A DNA stretch of 64,000 nucleotides from assembly GCA_033439255.1 (NCBI GenBank), contig CM065880.1:2232001-2296000 (forward strand), written 5' to 3'. The position numbers were made by a program, and so were the translations under genes. Below the pieces are notes generated by a model that made no database searches, was not told the origin of the DNA, and saw nothing but the letters and a program-made list of their open reading frames with translations. This stretch comes from Hericium rajendrae (taxonomy: Eukaryota > Basidiomycota > Agaricomycetes > Russulales > Hericiaceae). This document shows, piece after piece, positions 42,305 through 63,890 of the stretch (positions are counted from its first letter, which is position 1; each line of letters opens with the position of its first letter).

Positions 42305-45300
42305 ATGCCTGATCTCGCGGACATCGTGCGCAAGGCCGCAGAGTCCAAACCCGATGCCCACGACCGCAATGGCCACGCGCAGCCTGCACGCGAGCATCTC
42401 CCGAGCTCCGCAAAGCCTAATGACGCTGGGACGAACGGAGACCTGCCTCCACCTCTACAATCGCCTCGCAGGAAATCCGGCACGCATTCCCACATAGAAC
42501 TATCTAACCAGTCACCCGCTTCTAGGACCGGTCCTCCTAGATCTCTGTCCTACAATTATCCTGTCCCCAGTGCTTCGCTTCCTCTGACACGGTCGATCTC
42601 ACGACATGAAAATGGTGATGCACGCATCGAGAAAAGTCGCCTTTCCCATGCCGAGGATGAGGATGATCCATACTCCTATGACTATGAACCCCGTGAGAGC
42701 GAGTTCCGCGGGGCACTGGAGTACGCGGATCCTGAGCAACGCGAACGCGAGCGAGAAATCGCGCGGAAATACAAGAAGCGGGAGGCGAAGCGATGGGACG
42801 AATGGCGGCTGAAGTGGATCACTGATTCGCCCACGACGTCTCCGAAGGAGGAAAGGCCCCATTTCGATCTCGACACCAGAGCTCAAGAGGAAGGTGGGAA
42901 GACCGAGCAGGACAACCAGGAGAGTCCTTCGCAGAGGCAACCAGAATCCGTCCATAGTCGTGCGCACTCCAGGTCTGTATCCGGTCCGACGGACAAGATC
43001 AAGGAGAAGGAAAAGGAAAAGGAAAAGGAGGAAGGCGGCACGCAGGATGGCATGAAGACTGGCGCGGGTGCGAAATGGAACAAGCTCCGTTTCCTTTTCC
43101 CCCACGCCGCCCAGCAGGCTCAGAAGGAGCCCTTGGGATCCTCTACCGTTACTCCCGCTGGTGTGAACATCACAGACGAGCTCATCGCGGGGGGTTTGTC
43201 TACGCTCATTCTACGCCTTTGGTTCGAGCGCGACGAGAAGGGCCGTCGGCGGGTCCCTGCTCTGCTGCACAGGTTGCGTATACGCATCAGCGATAGCTTA
43301 CATCCATTACATGGGTCACAAACTGTCTTTCGTATCGAGTGCGAGTACGCAAACGGGGCGGTCAGGTGGGTTATCTATCGCCAGCTGCGCGACTTCCTCT
43401 CTCTTCATACCCACTACGCGGTGTCGAATGCCTACAATCGGAATGTCGATACTCTCCCTGAGTTTCCTAAGACAAGTACGTGCTCCTCGCAACCTTTTAG
43501 TATAACGGCTGAAACGGCTAGACTAACTGGCATTATGAAGGTCTCCCCTACTTCAAATTTTTGAAGAAAGAAAGCAAAGAGAAAGGCGGCGAAGTAGGCC
43601 GTTTCGACTTCGCTCGTCTACAACGAGAAGCCCTTGAGAATTATCTCATTGGCCTGACACGCGCTGTTGTATGTCTTACTATCAGACATTGTAAATCGCC
43701 CATAGTCGTTCTAAATTTTCTTTTCGATTAGATGTTTCATCCGACATCGAACAGGTTGGCAGGTTTCTTGGAGCTTTCAGCCCTGTCCATCGCTCTTGCT
43801 CGTTCTGGCGGTGCGCAATATAAAGCTGGATATCTGAAAATCAAAGCATCTACCAGTAAAGGCGGAGGTTTTGGTCGTAAAGCGGCCGGCAGGTCACAGA
43901 AACAGGCACAAAAGTGGTGTGCTATCCGCGAAAGCTACCTCGTTGCTGTGGATGAACCGGGAGAGGTGAATGCAGCCTTTCATTTTACAGATCATTAGCT
44001 CATGTTCTTGTCGACGGTAGCTGTCGATCTGGGACGTCTTCATGTTGGACCCAGATTTCAAGATCGAGCGTCCTGTGCGTTACTATCGTCAGGGTCTGAA
44101 TCTCCTTCAAGGCGATACCACTACTCTTGAGCGAGTCTCGGACGACGACGGAGATAAAGAGCATAAAGAGGACAAGACTAAAGAAAAAGCACACGCATCC
44201 CATTCCGAAGAGACCACGGACTGCAGATCGCTTCTTGGCTCCATCAGGACCAGCTTTTCGAGGGTTCTCCATTCGCACCACAGTACCGGTGGCCGCACCA
44301 ACGGGGATACGCGAACAAGCACGTCCACGCGGCTGCGCTCAGACTCGACAATTTCGGATACCTCATCAGACGGCTCGTCGACTCCTCCCAGAGCAGCTAC
44401 GCCCATGTTGGACCCGTCAACGAATACTGATCCGCTCGCAGATAGCCAGGAGGATCGGAATAAGAAACCCTCACAGGAAGGTCGGGCGAAAGGTTCGAGT
44501 GAGGTCTCAAAGCATACATTCTACGTCGAGAACTCGCAAATGCGCTTGAAGCTATATGCCAGGACTGAGGTATGCTTCCTTGGTATGAGTGCCCTGGGAC
44601 TTTGGCGGTTAATTATGCGTTGTATTCTAGCGCCAAATGCTCCAGTGGATTGCGGCCTTGGAGAAGGTGGCAGCTACTTCGCATTTCACGGGTGGCAACA
44701 GGTTCGACAGCTTTGCGCCCATTCGTTTGAACGTCGCCGCTCAGTGGCTGGTGGATGGTGTACGTACTTGTGCATTTTCGATCTTGAACACGCTCTGATT
44801 GTGGTTTTGACAGCGTGATTATTTTTGGAACTTGTCTCGCGCTATTCTTCTGGCGCGTGAAACCATCTACATTCACGATTGGTGGTTGAGTCCCGAATTG
44901 ATGTTGCGTCGTCCCGGCAAGCCCAAGTACAGACTGGATCGCTTGCTGGAAAAGAAGGCGAAAGAAGGTGTGAAGATCCATATCATCTTATAGTAAGGCA
45001 TTCTTTGGCTTCAAATGCACTGTTATTCATGCAAGGTGCAGTCAGGAGGTATCAAGCAGGACGACGCCTACGGATAGCAAGTGCGTATCTCCCATGAGCA
45101 ATTCTCTTCTAGCACCTTACAACTGTCGTATTGCAGTTACTCTAAACAGAGATTAGTCGCGTTGCATCCTAACATCACGGTGCAACGTTCACCCTCTCAT
45201 TTCCAAACGGGCACTTTTTACTGGGCACATGTGAGTGGTACTATGCACATATGCGTCTTCGACCTGACCTCGACCTGCCCGCCCGTAGCACGAGAAATTG

Positions 45301-48300
45301 TGTGTTATTGATGAGACCATCGCTTTCATGGGAGGACTTGACCTGAGCTTCGGACGGTATGTCCTATTCTCTGGGAAAGATTGCTTTCGTGCCATTGCTG
45401 ACTATCTCTTTCGCAGATGGGATACGTCGCAGCATGTTTTGGTCGATGATCCCGAGGACGGTGAACCACAAATCTGGCCTGGTCAGTCTGAACACGATAG
45501 CTCTTGCCTGGAAGTCTAATGTAATGCCGTTTTGACAGGCAAGGACTATAGCAATGGTCGGATCACTGATTTCCATACGCTGAACAAACCAGATGAAGAT
45601 ATGCACGAGCGAGATAAGATTCCGCGAATGCCATGGTTCGCTTTGTCACTTCTCCCTATGATTATTGAGTTGACCGTTACAATTTCGTTAGGCATGATGT
45701 TGGGATGCAGGTCGTTGGACAACCTGCCCGCGATCTTGCACGACATTTCGTGCAAAGGTGGAACTATCTCCTGAGGATCAAGGTTGGTGATCAGCCTATG
45801 ACACTCTTCAGAAGTCTCATTATGTGAATTTCAGAATCATTCGCGTGTGATGCCATTCCTCTTACCGCCTCCGGAGTTCAAGACTGGCGAGCTCGAGAAG
45901 CTCGGTCTGAATGGAACCTGCGAGATGCAAATCTGCAGATCTGCCGGCCCTTGGTCTATGGGCACACCAGATAGAATTGAGCACTCGATCCAGAATGCGT
46001 ACTTGAAAGGTTGGTCAGGCAGGTTTGCGCGACGATGCTAGGCTGAGATTTCTCCACAGCCATCCAGATGTCCGAACACTTCGTCTATATCGAGAATCAG
46101 TTCTTCATTACTTCGTAAGCGCTGTCTTTCGAATTCTGCGACGCGCTGATCTCACGCACATTGAGTAGTACTGTAGTTGATGATGTGCCGGTTGAAAACA
46201 AGATAGGCGATGCCATAGTTCACCGTATCATCCGCGCCCATCGTGAGGGTACACCGTGGAAGTGCTGTGTCATCATACCCCTACTTCCAGGCTTCCCTTT
46301 CCCTGTGGATCATAACGACGCTAGCTCCGTGAGTGCCATTCAAGCGTCTTACAATGACCCAACTGATATTATGGCTGATTAGCTTCGCATCATCTTGGAA
46401 TGTCAAAACAGGACTATATGCCGTGGGCCTCATTCAATCTTCGCTCGCCTGCGCAAGGAAGGCATTGATGTCCGTGTCTTCCTTATATGATGCCGGCATC
46501 GGACTCACAAGCATATGCATACAGCCTGATCAATACTTCGGCGTGTTTTGCCTGCGTAACTGGGCGAAGCTGCGAGGAGACGTGCTCACGACGGAGCAGG
46601 TCCGTCATTGCTTATAAGTTACTAACGCTGCATCTATTGATTCTCTCAAAAAGGTCTACATTCATGGCAAGGTTTGCATTGTAGACGACCGTCTGGCCAT
46701 CATCGGTAGTGCCAACATAAACGAGCGATCCCAGAGAGGAGATCGCGATTCTGAGCTGGCTGCGGTCATCCGGGATACCGACATGATTGACGGGTATGTT
46801 CTTCTTTTCATCGTATCAATTACACACCTGACTTGTATTTCAGGATGATGGGTGGTCGACCATTCAAAGTCGGTCGGTTTGCCCACAGCCTGCGGGTCAG
46901 ACTCATGCGCGAGCATATCGGTGTCGACGTTGATGCGATTGACGAGGAAGATCTATCGAAGAACGAGCCAGTGAAGCATGAGCATGAACAGGAAGAATGG
47001 GACCCGGAAAACGAGCAGCAGCATGGCCGTGAAGACATCATTGAGGAGAGGCACCCGCATGAATCGAGCACCTTTAACATGATACATATTGGTACGGATA
47101 GTCTCAGACAAGGTCAGCATGCTTGGTTGCCTGCACGTATCCTCTGTTGCTCATATATGAGTTGTCAGTCCTCCACGGTAGTGGTGACGTTGGCTCAAAA
47201 AATATTTCAACGGCTCTCAAGAAAGTTGGCATCAAGCGTGACACCCCTGATGCTGCGAGAACTGCAGACCTCACCCTTCAAGAAGAGCGTCAGACGTACA
47301 CCCGAGAGGGTGAAAAGGTTCCCGGTTTCACCAGCGCTACAGTTCCGACACTCGAGGAAATGATAGTGGCGGAACACCGCCCACCGAGGAATCAAGCTTA
47401 TGGCGCTCCAATCATGGAAGACCTGGAGCAGGAAGCTGCTGAAGAAGCCGCGCATGCCGACGCAAAGCTTGCTGATGGCCAGGAGTATGGTGCCCCTGCT
47501 GATGCAGCAACTTCCCTTGCGACTGACGACCAACCACCGGAGACACGTACCGCTGGTGATAAGACTGATTTCGATGCTGAAGAACAGAAAGCACCGCGGG
47601 CGCGGTCGCTTCCTCGAAAGCATCTGGTCACGCCTGGAGGTCAAGGGCAGGGCCCCTGGACATTACCGACGCCAACTCCGAAGATCGACCCGGATGGGTT
47701 CGAAGACCCGGTCTGCGATGAATTCTGGAAGAATGTATGGGTGACGGCTGCAGTTCACAATGTAAGTTCATTACGCTCCTGTTGCTTTCTCTTTATAATT
47801 CATTCGTGGTTTCTTGGTGTTGCAGACGGAGATATTCCGTAGAGTTTTCCATGCTGTCCCAGACGATCTTGTCACTACTTGGAAGCAGTACATTGAGTTC
47901 ATAAGCCACCACGAGCGGCTGAACAAACCTGTGGGTTAATGGTTTCCTTCCGTCGCGACTGTGGCTGATGCTGTTACCAGGTGCCTGGCGATGGTCCAGA
48001 ACCTGTCGGCCGGGTTCCGTCAGAGACAGGGGACGAGGATGTGCCCGAAGAACACTCTCCAGGCCATGACCCCCGTGCTGAAGAGCTCGTAGGAAATGTA
48101 GCACCAGGGAAGACCAAGGGTCCTAATGATGAAGACAATGAGCAGTCAAACTCGAATGGGAGCCAAGCTCATGCGACCGGAAGCCAGGCCAATATCCCTG
48201 CTCAGAGCCCGGCTGAAAAGGCTCAGAACGAGAAAGCGAAGAGATCGAAAGGCGAAGTCTCGCCCTTTACTAAGCAGGAGAGGGAAGAGATGGAAGCGCT

Positions 48301-48472
48301 GCTTCAAGAAGTATGCGGCCACCTTGGTAAGTTACATATTTTGAACGAGACGATGCATCTTCTGACGTCCGTAACAGTTGTGTACCCGACGCGATTCCTG
48401 GAAGGCGAGGACATCGCCAATAACTTCTTGTTTAACGCAGACAGGATGATGCCCATGCCCATTTACGACTAA
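42305..48472 (+). CDS. SPO14: Phospholipase D, PX-PH type (Spo14/PLD1)
   Basis: It starts [20 protein letters not shown]. The long first exon (to about 43470) holds a disordered charged N-terminus and the start of a PX domain ([20 protein letters not shown]). The PX and PH parts follow ([37 protein letters not shown]). The catalytic core has [11 protein letters not shown], the first HKD motif [20 protein letters not shown] (about 45289-45355) and the second [20 protein letters not shown] (about 46660-46735). The C-terminus has [20 protein letters not shown]. The gene has many short introns. It hydrolyses phosphatidylcholine to phosphatidic acid, and PX/PH direct it to phosphoinositide membranes. 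Both HKD motifs are complete, so it should be active. Acidic disordered inserts lie between the second HKD and the C-terminus. Confidence 0.9.
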
Positions 48473-48681
48473 CGGGCTACGTGTTTAACACACCTTGTAC
48501 TTACCAGCTCGCTTGCAAACAGTATATCTTGGTTTGATCGGACTATCTTATCCACGAAACCTCATATTATACCCCTCTCTAATTGCGAATTGACATTGTA
48601 CTGACTACGTCTCGTTATCTGCATCGAAATCGAATATTACTCGGTCTTGATGAAATTGAATAGTTCAGGATTCGTAAAGAC

Positions 48682-49099
48682 CTAAGCTAGCAGAGGGTAT
48701 TTCGTACCTTGGATTATGTTTGTTGCTAGTTTCAGGTAGGCTTGGTGAGCCTCGTGAAGACCATACTCAGCTAGCTTGTCGCGGCTGTCGATGACATAGA
48801 TAATACCTGGGATGTTCTCAACTGAACCAAGGCACACCAGTATGAAGCCGTTCAGGACACGCACAATCGTCCCAGTCACCACCAAATTGATTTCCTGGTA
48901 TCTTTGCACCAGTTATCACTTTCTGAAGGGCAGGAATGGCGGTGGGAAGGGCGGCGGCAGCATCTCTCCATTCTTGGATTTGCTGCTGCGTGCTGTCTTC
49001 TTTCAGCTTCACGAGCACTGGAATGACAGAGTGGTTGGCTCCTCTGAGTCGGAAGCGGTATGATCAGTGACACGAACCTACGTGATAGACAGGGGGCAT
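48682..49099 (-). CDS. Dabb (stress-responsive A/B barrel) domain protein
   Basis: The start is the ATG at 49099 (MPPVYH, a typical Dabb start), followed at once by an intron. Further blocks are VLVKLKEDSTQQQIQEWRDA, ALPTAIPALQKVITGAK, GFILV near SVENIP, and HEAHQAYLKLATNIIQ. At least four exons are needed. The last codons are uncertain because either a read-through end at 48682 or a further exon below it (FTNPELFNFIKTE) is possible. Dabb proteins are small dimeric ferredoxin-like barrels of varied function, and no catalytic role can be assigned. It is convergent with PLD and divergent from PRP8. Confidence 0.6.
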
Positions 49100-50003
49100 G
49101 CTTGGCTGGGAGAGAAGGATATGTACTTGACGCTGGTTCTGCCTTCCGACTTTATATTGCGACAACAGCGAGAATCAGTAAGCAGCAACGATAAGCGAAA
49201 GACTCGTCCACAGCGGAGAACTTGTTGATGTCCGGGCAGAATCAGAATAGTCTGTCGCACCTGGCCAAAGTCCGAAGTGGACTTCGCGGCATCAGCCTCA
49301 TCGAAGAGGCGGTGATGGCACAAGAACTGACCCACTTACCGTTCCACTACCGCCTGATGAGCGACACAATGGGCGGCAAACCAGTGGCCACCAGTTACTT
49401 ATCCCTATGCGTACCTCATCGATATATACATCGAGAATTGGCCATGGCGGAAGAATTCTCGTAGGCCTGCCTGGATCTAGCCATCCTTGACGATCGTAGA
49501 CGACATGAAGATCGCAGGCTTCCTGCAGTAAAGAACTCTGCAAAAGATGCTTCAGAATGGATGCTTACAAGGTCGACAAACAATTGGAAGATTCTTAAGA
49601 TTCAAATGTAAGGTAACCGACGTCGACAAGACCAGCGAAACGCAACTGAAAAGACTGAACGTGCAGAATCCAGATAGGCTTGTTTCCTCACCCGACTGTG
49701 CATGGCGGGGTATCGCTTAGTAAGTTTGAGGAACTTCTGTGCTGAACTCCAGAATCCACGAGCATATGCGATGCAGGACGATACAGCAATAGTGCGGGCA
49801 ACAAGCTGCAACTTGAAGTTGGCAAATGCCAAAGCCTGGAGTGTGACGACATCAGGGTGTGATAGGGTGTGATGCGCACCTGTAACCGTGACATTGGCCA
49901 ATTTCAAGCTCCGCTTGAAAGGCCCACCGCGTCGTGTTGTGTTTGGTCAGCGCGTATTTCCTGGCCGCCACCGTCTTTCGCGTCAACCACCACCACGACA
50001 AGC
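49100..50003. other. Divergent intergenic region before PRP8
   Basis: About 0.9 kb with short frames on both strands and no recognisable product. It should hold the PRP8 promoter. Upstream non-coding exons of the Dabb gene cannot be excluded. Confidence 0.35.
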
Positions 50004-57902
<7,899 letters not shown>

Positions 57903-58392
57903 TTTGGGACTTTCTAAAATGTTTCGTATGTATACGTACAGTGCTTTATAGTTGTATATTAGTTGTCGTATGAATGCTATTTCGTTGTTGTCATCCTCGT
58001 GATTTGGCTTGTGTTCTTCATACTCGGACTGTTCAACACGAAATTGAATTGGGGTAATGTCCCTTCCTCATTGCGGCTGAGTGGACTCGACTCGTCAACA
58101 ACTGCTGTCTATAAATAGATGTACATGAAGACCAAAAGCACAAATAAGCAAAGCATGGTGACTATGCGATGGTATGAAGATGCAGTAGACGTACGCGTGC
58201 GCGTACAGTGTAAAATTACATGTGTTCCAGAACCACTGAGCAACGTCGCGTCGACAGGACGAAGATAGGACGAAACCAGCAAATGAAAGGAACGCGCGCA
58301 CAGCACCAAGAAGGCGAAGATGGATAACATAGAGTAACAAGGTATCATACGAGAAAAGATGCACAGCAACCGAGAAAAAAAACGAAACAACA
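57903..58392. other. Convergent intergenic stretch
   Basis: 3' regions of PRP8 and of the minus-strand PH gene. No gene is seen. Confidence 0.4.
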
Positions 58393-61300
58393 TTATGATA
58401 CACCAAGGATGTCGAGCGACAGCGTCGACGCATTGCGCGACATGTCCATCGACGGAGGCCTATGCTCGCCGAGCTCGACGCCCGCGTCCTCCGGGAGGTA
58501 AAGCGCCGCCTCTGCCTCCGCCTGAACCTCTACTTCCGCCTCGCCGCGTGTCTTCTCGCGGTCGGGCGGCGTGATCTGGCGCGAGCCGCGGCGCGGCGGC
58601 GGCGAGAGCGACGTCATCTCTAAGGAGCGGCGCTCGGGCGGCGGCGGACGGAACGGGCTGCGCGGGGGAACTGCAGGCTTTGGGGGCGACGGCGGCGTGG
58701 CGAGCATGAGGAAGTGCGGATCGGACGGGTCGATGATGCGCTCGCCGATGGGCGTCGACGGCGGCGGCGGCGTCTGCGGCAGTGGCTGCGCGGTCGCGAC
58801 CTCGATGTCGAGCATGGGCGCGATGGGCGGCGGCGTGGGCGTCGAAGGCGCGCTGAGAATCCGCAGGCGCTGTTTGAAGGTGGTGGCGAGGCGGGGGGAG
58901 GAGGGTGTCGATGGCGAGGGAGGCGGAGGGAGCGGGCCCGTGGGGGCGGGATATGGCGGGTCGGTGGGTGTGGCGGGTATAGTGTACAAAGAATCGGTTC
59001 GGGAATTGTCTATGCTAGAGCTTCTATTATGTGAGCGCTTCGAGGGCTCGTCGGGACGGGGCGGGAGCGACCGCGAGGGGGGATTAGTCGGGGGTAGCAT
59101 TGAGAGACGGAGGGCGCGGTGCGCAATGGAGTCGCGGAAAGAAGTTTTGGCCGGCGGCGTCGAGTCTGGCTTTTCGGATGCGTTATGAGAATCAGATGCA
59201 GCGGATGGTGTGGGAGGCAGGGCCATGCTCGGTGCGGGACGCTGCGGCGGTGGAAGGGAGAAGCGACTGATATTTGCGGGTCGGGTAATATGAAGGGTAT
59301 TTCGGCGCGACGACGGAGAGGATTGGGTTATATGTGCAGGTGCACTATATACAGACGACGATGTCGAGGCCCGCTTGGAGAATATCTGCAGGTTGGTGGA
59401 AATGCTTGAGTACTTGTGGGAATAGTTCGACGACGAATCTCTGCTGGACGGACGATCTCTGCTAGACGGGCGATCTCTGCTGGATGGCCGCTCGGACAGG
59501 CGATCCGCCGCATAAGGATGCGACAACCTCTGTGATTGCCATGGCTGAGAGGGAGAACTTGGTGGCGGGGACGCTGAAGGCGACGACGACGGTGCCTTGT
59601 AGAATCCAAGCTGTCTCGACCACCGCCGAGAAGTCGAATTAGACCGGTCAACTCCGTGGTTCTCGCCAGACCCAATCGTCGACACAGAAGACACGGAGCC
59701 CCGCCCGTTCTGCCTCGGCGTGCCGTTCGACCCTGACCCAGAGTACTCGGTGCTTGGTCGCGTACTGGAGGCAGGCGAATGCAGATCGTTAGCCGACAGC
59801 GCAACTCCGAAACTACCCGCCGTGCTCGCATTCCCATGGCTATAGATCAGCATGCCGGAGCTCTCGCGCTGCGGCGACGCCGATTCGTTCGTCGTCCACG
59901 CGCGCTTCCGATGCGGAGGCGGCATCAGCGACGAGGGCGACATCGCGCGCGTCGGCGTCGCGATCGTAGGCGACGGCGGCGGGATGTCGTCCCCCGCCCA
60001 GTCTAGGCTCGTACGGTTCTGCACGATCCGGCGTTCGAGCTGCGGCTCGGGTGATCCGAACGACACGGCAGACGATGCCATGATGCTCAGCGGCGTGATA
60101 ATAGGCGAGGACGAGATTGGGGAGCGCGCGCGCTCGCCGATGCTCAGGACTGCGCCGTTCGCGGATGGCATCGTGAGCAGGCTGCTGCCGACGCTGCCAA
60201 AGGACTCGCTGGGAGGATCGAACTGCGGCTCAGGAGACGTCGCACGCGATGAGGATCGAGGCCGGTTAGAGCCTGTAAAAAGGCCTTTGAAAGAGGTGAT
60301 GGCGCGTGGCGACCGCAGTGGCGAGCCTAAGCGGACGGTCGATGGCTTCTCGGGCGTGCTGCTCACGTCGTCGGATAACTCCTTGTCCTTGGGCGTGGGC
60401 GTCCTTGGGACGAAGTCGGAAGCAAGAGGCGAACTCTGGGCCGGCGGGGATACTAGGCCCTGCATGCGCATGTTCGACAGCATGACATCCATGTCGCCTC
60501 TTGGCTCCGTGCCAACGATAGAGGACGGCGCACCAAGACCGGCACGGATGGATCTGCGAAAGTGACACTTAGTGGCCGAACAAGGAATTTTAGTAGAGAC
60601 ATACTTCTGTCCTAGAACGTTATGTTTGATAGCGTTGATCCATTGGCGCGACTCGGCCTGGTCGATGATCTGCAGAAGCATCATCGTCAGACCTGTTTCC
60701 TCCGCATTCAGCTCCCTTCTCTTCGTGCCGACATCGACACCTCCGACTTTCACGACGCTCCTGCGCCCGCCGAACTCCTCGTCCGCCACAAAGACAACGC
60801 TGTTCTCGTTGATTTCTAGCCTCTCCACTTCGCGCTCCTCATTGCCAGGCGACTTGAAGAGATGGAGATATGAGACCGTAGGCCCTAGGCTTGCTCGCTT
60901 CGGGCGCGATCCCTGTACCGGCGTGGTGAACATGACAAACCGATTTTTCCACTGCTTGGAGAGTGCCATCATGAACAGCGAGGGCGGCGGGTAGTACTTC
61001 GGCAGTGTCGCAGACAGTTGGGCAAATGGCGACAACGAAGAGTGACTCGCTGGAAATGCAGGGACCGTGCGCGTCGGCGATTGGTTTGCTGACCGAGATG
61101 TCGTTTGTGAGAGCGAGAGCGACAGAGATCCTGCGCGCCGACGATTGACAAGGGAGGGTGCAGGCACGGCCGGCTTTGGCGCTTCCAAGTCACGATAGGA
61201 TATCAGCGACGGGGTCAAAGAGCTTCTGTGCAAGCTCTCCGCTCCCTGAAATTCCTCGAATCGTGGAGCGAATTGGATGGGTTCTTCGTCGTTGTCATCG

Positions 61301-61981
61301 TAGAGGCTGTTGTCACGTGAGCGAGTGTGCACAGGCTCGTCGAGGTCGACACCGAGACCGACGGAGCGTGCGGCAGCGTCGCGCAGACGCTGTCGCTCCT
61401 CCTCCTCTTCCTCAATTCTGCGCGCACTGATCTCGATGACGTCTGTCAGTATCTCCTGCTGGATTGGTGGGGGTTGTTTTACGGATTTGCGCCGGCGGCC
61501 GAACCTCAGTGCGTCCGAGGCGGCGCCCAGTATGCTGCCATGTCGACGGGGTGCGTTCGGGTCTGCGCTGGTCGGGCGAGAGGATGTATGGTTCGAAGAA
61601 CCCAGTCGGTGCTGCCTAGCACGGTCTGCATCCCACGGACCAGCTAGTGCCACGATACGTGTACATGTTAGTCATAGAGCAAGACGCGCGAAGATGGGGC
61701 GACGCACAGAATGAGCTGGACTCGATGCTCTCTGTGGTTTCCTTTTCCTTGCCCTTGCTGCTTTGCCTCGCTGCGGAGGTGATCGAGGACGTGCGGGTCC
61801 GAACGTCTGACCAGAGGTCGGGCGCCCCGCCGGATTTGGAATGTGAAGTGGTGTCGCCAATGATACAGAAGCTTGTTGGGGCGGGGGTGGGCGGAGAGAG
61901 CGGGCGGGGGGAGAAATACATCTCTGAGAGGACCGAGTCGCGTTTGGACTGGAAAGATGGGGGGGAAGAGGTTGTTAGCAT
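58393..61981 (-). CDS. PH-domain protein with long disordered Ser/Pro-rich tail
   Basis: The first exon starts at 61981 (MLTTSSPPSFQSKRDSVLSE) and ends near 61708 at a GTGCGT donor. The main exon starts near 61643 with GPWDADRARQHRLGSSN. A 51-nt intron near 60559-60609 (GTATGT to CGCAG) is a multiple of three, so the frame also reads through it. The PH domain spans about KQWKNRFVMFTTPVQGSR to AESRQWINAIKHN, with the closing Trp in ESRQWINAI. The remaining about 700 residues are Ser/Pro/Arg-rich, with an RPSSRD repeat, and end STLSLDILGVS. It is probably a membrane-linked regulator in cell polarity or signalling, but this is inferred only from the domain. Fungal PH proteins of this kind are mostly unnamed. 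Confidence 0.75.
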
Positions 61982-63090
61982 GAGAGCAATAGTGGTAAGC
62001 AGCCACGGGCGCAGACATGATCAGCGTCTGTCTGCCCGCGCTTCGCGTGTGACACGAGCGTTTGGAATACTCACAGCGGAATGGAGACGGGCGTCAGAGG
62101 ATAGCCATGGGTGGAAGAAAAGAGCAGGAGAGGCTCCGATGGACATCCTCGTTGCTTCTCGGCAACGGCTTTGTCTCGATTCGTTCTCTTCTTTATTATT
62201 GAGGGACGTTCGCTTAGCAGGCATCACCCCCTTTCGGTATTTTTCATTATGCCCCCACCTCAATCGGGATTTCACAAGGCACCTCAGGCTATACCAGGCA
62301 GGATTTAACCGAACCCACCGAGTGCAGCCCGAGCGATCATTATCATAGGCACTCCCGCACTCAGCTTTTACAGCCCACCGGCGCGTAAGATGCGTTCAGG
62401 CAATGCTCACTGCATCAGCATCATATCTGCTCTAGTAGTACAGCTTGAAGCTGTTTCACGACAAAGATCCCGCTGCACCGGACTTGCAACAAGCTGACAG
62501 CCCCATCGAACGTCACGTCATCCTGCCGACAAGCGTCTGGCCCACCGAGTTCAGAGTCGGCGTAAATCAGCCACAATTCCCCCGCTTGTATGGACGTGGG
62601 TGACGAAGCTAAAAAAAAATCTGCGGCATTCACCCAGCAGAATGTTGACTGCGTGTGCATAATTACAGAGGACCTGTCACAACCCTGCCGGTTGTCATGA
62701 TCATCACCCATCTCAGAAGCCCAGCAACAGGCTTCGAAATCGAGTGGTCTGCCCCTTGAGGTCTGTGTCAAAATTAATCATCAGAGCATCTTCACTGAAG
62801 AGCCAGTCATCATCAGAAGTCCTCTCAGCATCAGTTGCAGAAGTGAAATCCTTATAATAACAGCAAATTATAATGTACAACGACCATATGGTCTAGAATA
62901 TCAATTACATGCGGTGCGACAGACCTCAAGGTCGCGATGCTCGTGAAGACGAATATAGACAATAGTCCACGCCTGTCAAACCAGCAGCCAAGTGTCATCA
63001 ACACCTGTTTAACAAACGATCGCCAGGGTCATCAGCGTTGACTTCCGCAACCTATACATACCACGATGCCACAAACCTGATGAACGCAGC
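61982..63090. other. Intergenic stretch
   Basis: Upstream region of the PH gene and 3' flank of the coiled-coil gene. Short frames only. I see nothing else that can be named. Confidence 0.35.
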
Positions 63091-63890
63091 TCAACTGAGC
63101 CCCCGCATTTTTTTATACGTCCCGAACGGACCCACAGTGCCCTTCGGCCCCCCGAGCGTCCGCTGCGTCCTCGAGACCGGCAGTACACTCTGTCTGCCGT
63201 CCTCTCCAGGACCCATACCCGTCCCTGCGGCGGGCCCGATGGGTCGGTCCTCGGGCAAGGTCTGGGTCTCGTCGACTGGCTCGCCCAACAGCCGCCTCAG
63301 GACTTCGTTCTCCTTCTCCAGCCGCGCGAGCTCGCACTCCCGCTCGAGCGCCCAGTCCGCCGCCGCCGCCGTGTCCCACTCGCTCGGGTCGTAGCCGTCC
63401 TCGAGCGCGGATGGCGGCGGCTCTGTCACGTCCTCGCCATTTAACGAGCGCATAGTCAGGCGGAGGTAGTTTGAGAGGCGGGACAGCGATTCTGAGAATG
63501 CGGTGCTTGCCGCGAGTTGCTGCTCTTGCTGCTCGGTTTCGCGCGCGACAAGCTTCGTTTCGTACTCTTTGATGAGGGAGAGCTCCTGTTCTTGGACTTC
63601 ATGCTGTAGACGCGTGAACAAGACGGATAGCAGAAAGACTGGAATCGGCTATACCGCGCGATGTCGAAACTGGTTCATCACGGTCTCCAATGTCGTTTCG
63701 TACTCCTTGATCAGGGCGTTTAGCTGCTTGTTGTCGTACTGCAGGTTTTGGTTCTCGGCAGCCATGGCGGCGTTCGTACGCTCCAATTCTGCGTCATATT
63801 CCTCTGCATCCCTACTATTAGTTACCACTTAGATGCATCATGCCTCAGAGAAGATACATACCCTTCGTCTTGTCCATATTAAACCTGTCA
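63091..63890 (-). CDS. Coiled-coil protein, SIKE/FGFR1OP2 (SCI1)-like, 5' end uncertain
   Basis: The last exon (63603-63091) is joined through a 51-nt intron (63654-63604, GTATAG to CTACAG) to an exon at about 63811-63655, giving FRHRA-HEVQEQELSL. An exon with MDKTK near 63890-63860 may be the start, but its join is not clean, so the 5' end may lie elsewhere or outside the window. Two coiled-coil stretches carry the same LIKEYET heptad block. The motif DNKQLNALIKEYETTLETVM is close to the SIKE/FGFR1OP2 family, whose fungal member SCI1 belongs to the STRIPAK complex. The C-terminal part is Gly/Pro-rich and ends YKKMRGLS. Family assignment is from memory of that motif and is moderate. Confidence 0.5.

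Noticed and set aside
49602-49907. Minus-strand frame upstream of the Dabb gene as a separate gene.
   Set aside because: Short, low similarity to anything I know, and located in the expected promoter region of PRP8.
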